A stretch of DNA of 6,752 nt. Source: Thermococcus sp. Its GTDB lineage: Archaea; Methanobacteriota_B; Thermococci; Thermococcales; Thermococcaceae. The notes beneath the pieces are model-generated. The model did not search any database. It was not told where the DNA came from and saw nothing but the letters and a program-made list of their open reading frames with translations. The stretch lies in contig JALSNG010000102.1 in assembly GCA_026987155.1 (NCBI GenBank), forward strand, positions 1 to 6,752, read 5' to 3'. Position 1 is the first letter of the stretch. Each line of letters opens with the position of its first letter. Position numbers and translations under genes: made by a program. This document shows positions 4,466 through 6,752 of this stretch, piece after piece.

Positions 4466-6752
4466 TGGACAGAGAGGAGATGATTGAGAGATTTGCCAGC
4501 TTTCTGCGAAGCTACGCCGACGATAGGGGCAACGAGGTTTACATAAACAAACTCAAAGATCTCCTGACGGTGGTCCCAAAGCGCTCGTTGTCAATCGACT
4601 GGACGCACCTCAATTCATACGACCCGGAACTTGCCGAAGAACTCCTCAACGATCCGGAGGAGAGTATACCCGCGGCCGAGGACGCCATCCAGATAATACT
4701 CCGCGAGCCCCCGATTGAGAAGAGGGAAGAGTTCAAGGTTCACGCCAGGTTTTTCAACCTCCCCAAAACCCTCCTCGTTAAGGAACTTGGAAGCGAACAT
4801 ATAAACCGCTTTATACAGGTTGATGGAATCGTCACGCGAGTGAGCGAGGTGAAACCCTTCGTTCAGAAGGCCGTGTTCATCTGCAAAGACTGCGGCAACG
4901 AAATGGTTCGCCTTCAGAGGCCCTACGAAAACTTGATAAAGCCTCCGAGGTGTGACGCCTGCGGCTCAAGGAACATCGATCTCGACGTTGAAAAAAGCCG
5001 CTTCATAAACTTCCAGAGCTTCCGATTACAGGACCGACCCGAGAGCCTGAAGGGCGGCCAGATGCCTCGCTTCGTGGATGCGATACTCCTCGACGACATG
5101 GTTGACTCCGCACTACCTGGAGACAGGGTTTTGATTACCGGAATCCTGCGCGTCATTTTAGAGCAGAAGGACAAGAGGCCAATATTCAAGAAGGTTCTTG
5201 AGGTAAACCACATAGAACAGCTGAGCAAAGAGATAGAGGAGCTGGACATTTCACCCGAGGACGAACAGAAGATAAGGGAGCTCGCACGTAGAAAGGACGT
5301 GATAGACACAATAGTGGACTCGATAGCCCCTGCCATATGGGGAATGAAGGACGTCAAGATGGGCATAGCCCTGGCCCTTTTCGGTGGAGTCCAGAGACTT
5401 CTCCCTGATGGAACGAAGCTCAGAGGAGAGAGCCACGTTCTGCTCGTTGGAGATCCGGGGGTAGCGAAGAGTCAACTTCTCCGTTATGTCGCCAACTTAG
5501 CGCCGAGAGCGATTTACACGAGCGGGAAGAGCAGTTCAGCTGCTGGTTTGACGGCCGCCGCAGTCAGGGACGAGTTCACCGGCTCGTGGGTTTTAGAGGC
5601 CGGCGTTTTGGTTTTGGCGGATGGAGGGTTTGCTATGATAGACGAGTTTGACAAGATGAGCGACAGGGATAGGAGCGCGATACACGAAGCTTTGGAACAG
5701 CAGAGCTACCACCACGACTTCGAGCTTCTCTTAGCCGATGGGAGAAGGGTAAAGATAGGGGAACTGGTCGATTCTCTCATTGAAAAGAACCGCGATAAGG
5801 TTATCCTTGGCAAGGACACCGAGATTCTGCCCGTTGATGGCATTGAACTTCTCGCCTACGACCTTGAGAGGAGGGAGGTTGTGAAGGCCAAGGCCGACCG
5901 AGTGAGCAGGCACAAGGCCCCCGAAAGGTTCATACGGCTGAAGTTCTCCAACGGTAGGGAGGTAACCGTAACGCCAGAACATCCAATTATGGTCTGGGAA
6001 AGCGACGGTATCCTGGAGAGACCGGCAGAAGAAGTTTCCCCGGGAGACGTTGTTCTCGGGGTGAAAAGCTATCCAATCCAACTACCTGACCCGGGTGGCC
6101 CGAGGTTTAGGGACATCCCAGAGGCCGTGAAGAAACAGGAGTACCTCTACTCAAGGGGAGTGACCAGCAGGATAAGGAAGGGTACAAACTACTACGAGGT
6201 GGTTCCTGAGGAACGCAGGTTTCCCGGCCGCATTATTCGGAAGATAAGCAGAATCGGAAGACCTTTCAGGTTCAGGGTTAAGAGTTACCACATGAGCAAT
6301 CGGCCCCTTGTGAAGGAGAGCAGAATACGGGAAATTCTTGGGGAGCTAAAAGCCCACGTGGAAACCGTGGAAAAGCTGGCAATGGAAGACCCTTTAAAAG
6401 CCCTCGACTACCTTTCAAAGACGTCCATTGCCACCAAATACGGGATGACGGGACCTACCCTAAAGAACCGGCTGACAAAGGGAGACAGACTCGCGGAGAG
6501 CATAGTCCGGGATGAAGTTTTCCTAATGGCCAGGGAAGCGAGGGAGAAGATCAGGGAGATCGAGGAATTCATTGGCTCCAACGTGAACTTCCTCCAGGTA
6601 GTGGAAAAGGAAGAGGTTCCAAACGGGCACTGGGAATGGGTTTACGACGTCACCGTCGAGCCTCATCACCTCTTCGTTTCGCACGGTTTGGTTCTCCACA
6701 ACACCATAAGCATATCCAAGGCGGGCATAACGGCCACACTCAACGCAAGAAC
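4465..6752 (+). CDS. mcm: Replicative MCM helicase with an intein, 3' end outside window
   Basis: MCM is the hexameric AAA+ 3'-5' helicase that opens DNA at the replication fork. The first 413 host residues precede the intein and 16 more follow it before the window ends; a full archaeal MCM is near 680-690 residues, so the rest lies beyond the edge. Visible parts in order: N-terminal helical domain (about 1-110); OB-fold region with a four-cysteine zinc site (Cys140, Cys143, Cys163, Cys166); ATPase domain with Walker A GDPGVAKS (329-336, Lys335), the TAAAVRDEF and LEAGVLVLADGG hairpin region, and Walker B IDEFDKM (392-398). The intein splits HEALEQQ from TISISKAGI, and the joined sequence reads as an ordinary MCM. 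Arginine finger, sensor 2 and winged helix are not in view. The ATG overlaps the gins23 stop, with GGTGAGG at 4454-4460. By linkage to gins23 this is probably the main replicative MCM. Confidence 0.97.
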   Translation, partial: MDREEMIERFASFLRSYADDRGNEVYINKLKDLLTVVPKRSLSIDWTHLNSYDPELAEELLNDPEESIPAAEDAIQIILREPPIEKREEFKVHARFFNLPKTLLVKELGSEHINRFIQVDGIVTRVSEVKPFVQKAVFICKDCGNEMVRLQRPYENLIKPPRCDACGSRNIDLDVEKSRFINFQSFRLQDRPESLKGGQMPRFVDAILLDDMVDSALPGDRVLITGILRVILEQKDKRPIFKKVLEVNHIEQLSKEIEELDISPEDEQKIRELARRKDVIDTIVDSIAPAIWGMKDVKMGIALALFGGVQRLLPDGTKLRGESHVLLVGDPGVAKSQLLRYVANLAPRAIYTSGKSSSAAGLTAAAVRDEFTGSWVLEAGVLVLADGGFAMIDEFDKMSDRDRSAIHEALEQQSYHHDFELLLADGRRVKIGELVDSLIEKNRDKVILGKDTEILPVDGIELLAYDLERREVVKAKADRVSRHKAPERFIRLKFSNGREVTVTPEHPIMVWESDGILERPAEEVSPGDVVLGVKSYPIQLPDPGGPRFRDIPEAVKKQEYLYSRGVTSRIRKGTNYYEVVPEERRFPGRIIRKISRIGRPFRFRVKSYHMSNRPLVKESRIREILGELKAHVETVEKLAMEDPLKALDYLSKTSIATKYGMTGPTLKNRLTKGDRLAESIVRDEVFLMAREAREKIREIEEFIGSNVNFLQVVEKEEVPNGHWEWVYDVTVEPHHLFVSHGLVLHNTISISKAGITATLNAR
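5704..6702 (+). mobile_element. Intein in MCM (333 residues, no recognisable LAGLIDADG endonuclease)
   Basis: An in-frame protein-splicing element that must excise for MCM to work. It begins with Ser1 (SYHHDFELLLADGRRVKIGE, block A). Block B is VTVTPEHPIMV with Thr90 and His93. Block F is YDVTVEPHHLFV (314-325) and block G is HGLVLHN with His332 and Asn333. The +1 host residue is Thr. Ser1, Thr+1 and terminal His-Asn fit ordinary class 1 splicing: acyl shift at Ser1, transfer to Thr+1, Asn cyclisation. The splicing parts occupy about residues 1-122 and 292-333. Between them lie about 170 residues with no LAGLIDADG motif that I can find. MCM inteins are known in Pyrococcus (the CDC21 inteins); I cannot assign this one to a named allele. 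Its boundaries are exact because the joined host sequence reads through the conserved MCM motif. Confidence 0.95.
6070..6576 (+). other. Non-splicing insert domain of the MCM intein, with HTH-like segment
   Basis: This covers intein residues of about 123-291; the edges are approximate. It starts after the VVLGV strand that usually precedes an endonuclease domain. The first part (123-200) is basic and rich in short strands (RKGTNYYEVVPEE, GRPFRFRVKSYH). The second part (203-291) is helical and charged, and contains SIATKYGMTGPTLKNRL (241-257), whose spacing resembles a helix-turn-helix: helix, Gly turn, second helix with basic residues. No GDG or other LAGLIDADG signature and no other nuclease motif is evident. 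It may be a decayed endonuclease that kept its DNA-binding part, or an unrelated DNA-binding insert. Confidence 0.5.

Noticed and set aside
4923..5475. Minus-strand open frames of 147 and 74 residues inside mcm
   Set aside because: They are Ser-rich shadow translations of the conserved helicase coding strand.
5731..6081. Minus-strand 116-residue open frame inside the intein, considered as a possible separate gene
   Set aside because: It is antisense to splicing blocks A and B, with no start signals and no domain.
1..6752. CRISPR arrays, tRNA or rRNA genes, insertion sequences and origin repeats
   Set aside because: I saw no spaced direct repeats, cloverleaf sequences, transposase motifs or clustered origin-box-like repeats on either strand, and the coding density leaves little room for them.

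Overview
The window looks like chromosomal DNA of a hyperthermophilic euryarchaeon of the order Thermococcales, most likely Thermococcus. The evidence is an archaeal replication pair (a GINS subunit followed by an MCM helicase), an archaeal-type RNA 3'-phosphate cyclase, GGTG-type ribosome binding sites, and TATA-like boxes about 31-37 bases before start codons. The genes are densely packed: several convergent pairs overlap at their stops, and there is no gene-free stretch longer than about 100 bases.

Left part (1-1885). A membrane-anchored small protein or protein fragment on the plus strand (ending at 238) converges on a VapBC-type toxin-antitoxin pair on the minus strand (vapB 621-809, vapC 235-639). 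Upstream of vapBC on the same strand is rtcA (857-1885). vapBC appears to have its own promoter (TATA at 840-848) in the short gap after rtcA.

Middle part (1886-3875). A divergent promoter region (1886-1974) separates rtcA from an unrecognised 185-residue protein (1975-2532). The 3' end of that gene overlaps a second unrecognised gene on the minus strand (2513-3343, 276 residues), whose C-terminal half has the outline of an AAA+ fold without a Walker A motif. Upstream of it, and probably in the same transcript, is an MJ0936/YfcE-type metallophosphoesterase (3363-3875).

Right part (3876-6752). A 95-base divergent promoter region drives the phosphoesterase leftward and, rightward, a gins23-mcm operon. 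The gins23 stop and mcm start overlap by one base (TGATG), so two CMG-helicase components are translationally linked. The mcm gene runs off the right edge. It is interrupted after residue 413, between Walker B and the conserved TISISKAGI segment, by an in-frame intein of 333 residues (5704-6702) with Ser1, a TPEH block B motif, a C-terminal His-Asn and a Thr at +1. The intein carries about 170 residues of insert in which I see no LAGLIDADG endonuclease motif, but there is a helix-turn-helix-like stretch. This intein is the most notable object in the window. The second is the degenerate AAA+-like protein encoded close to the replication genes.
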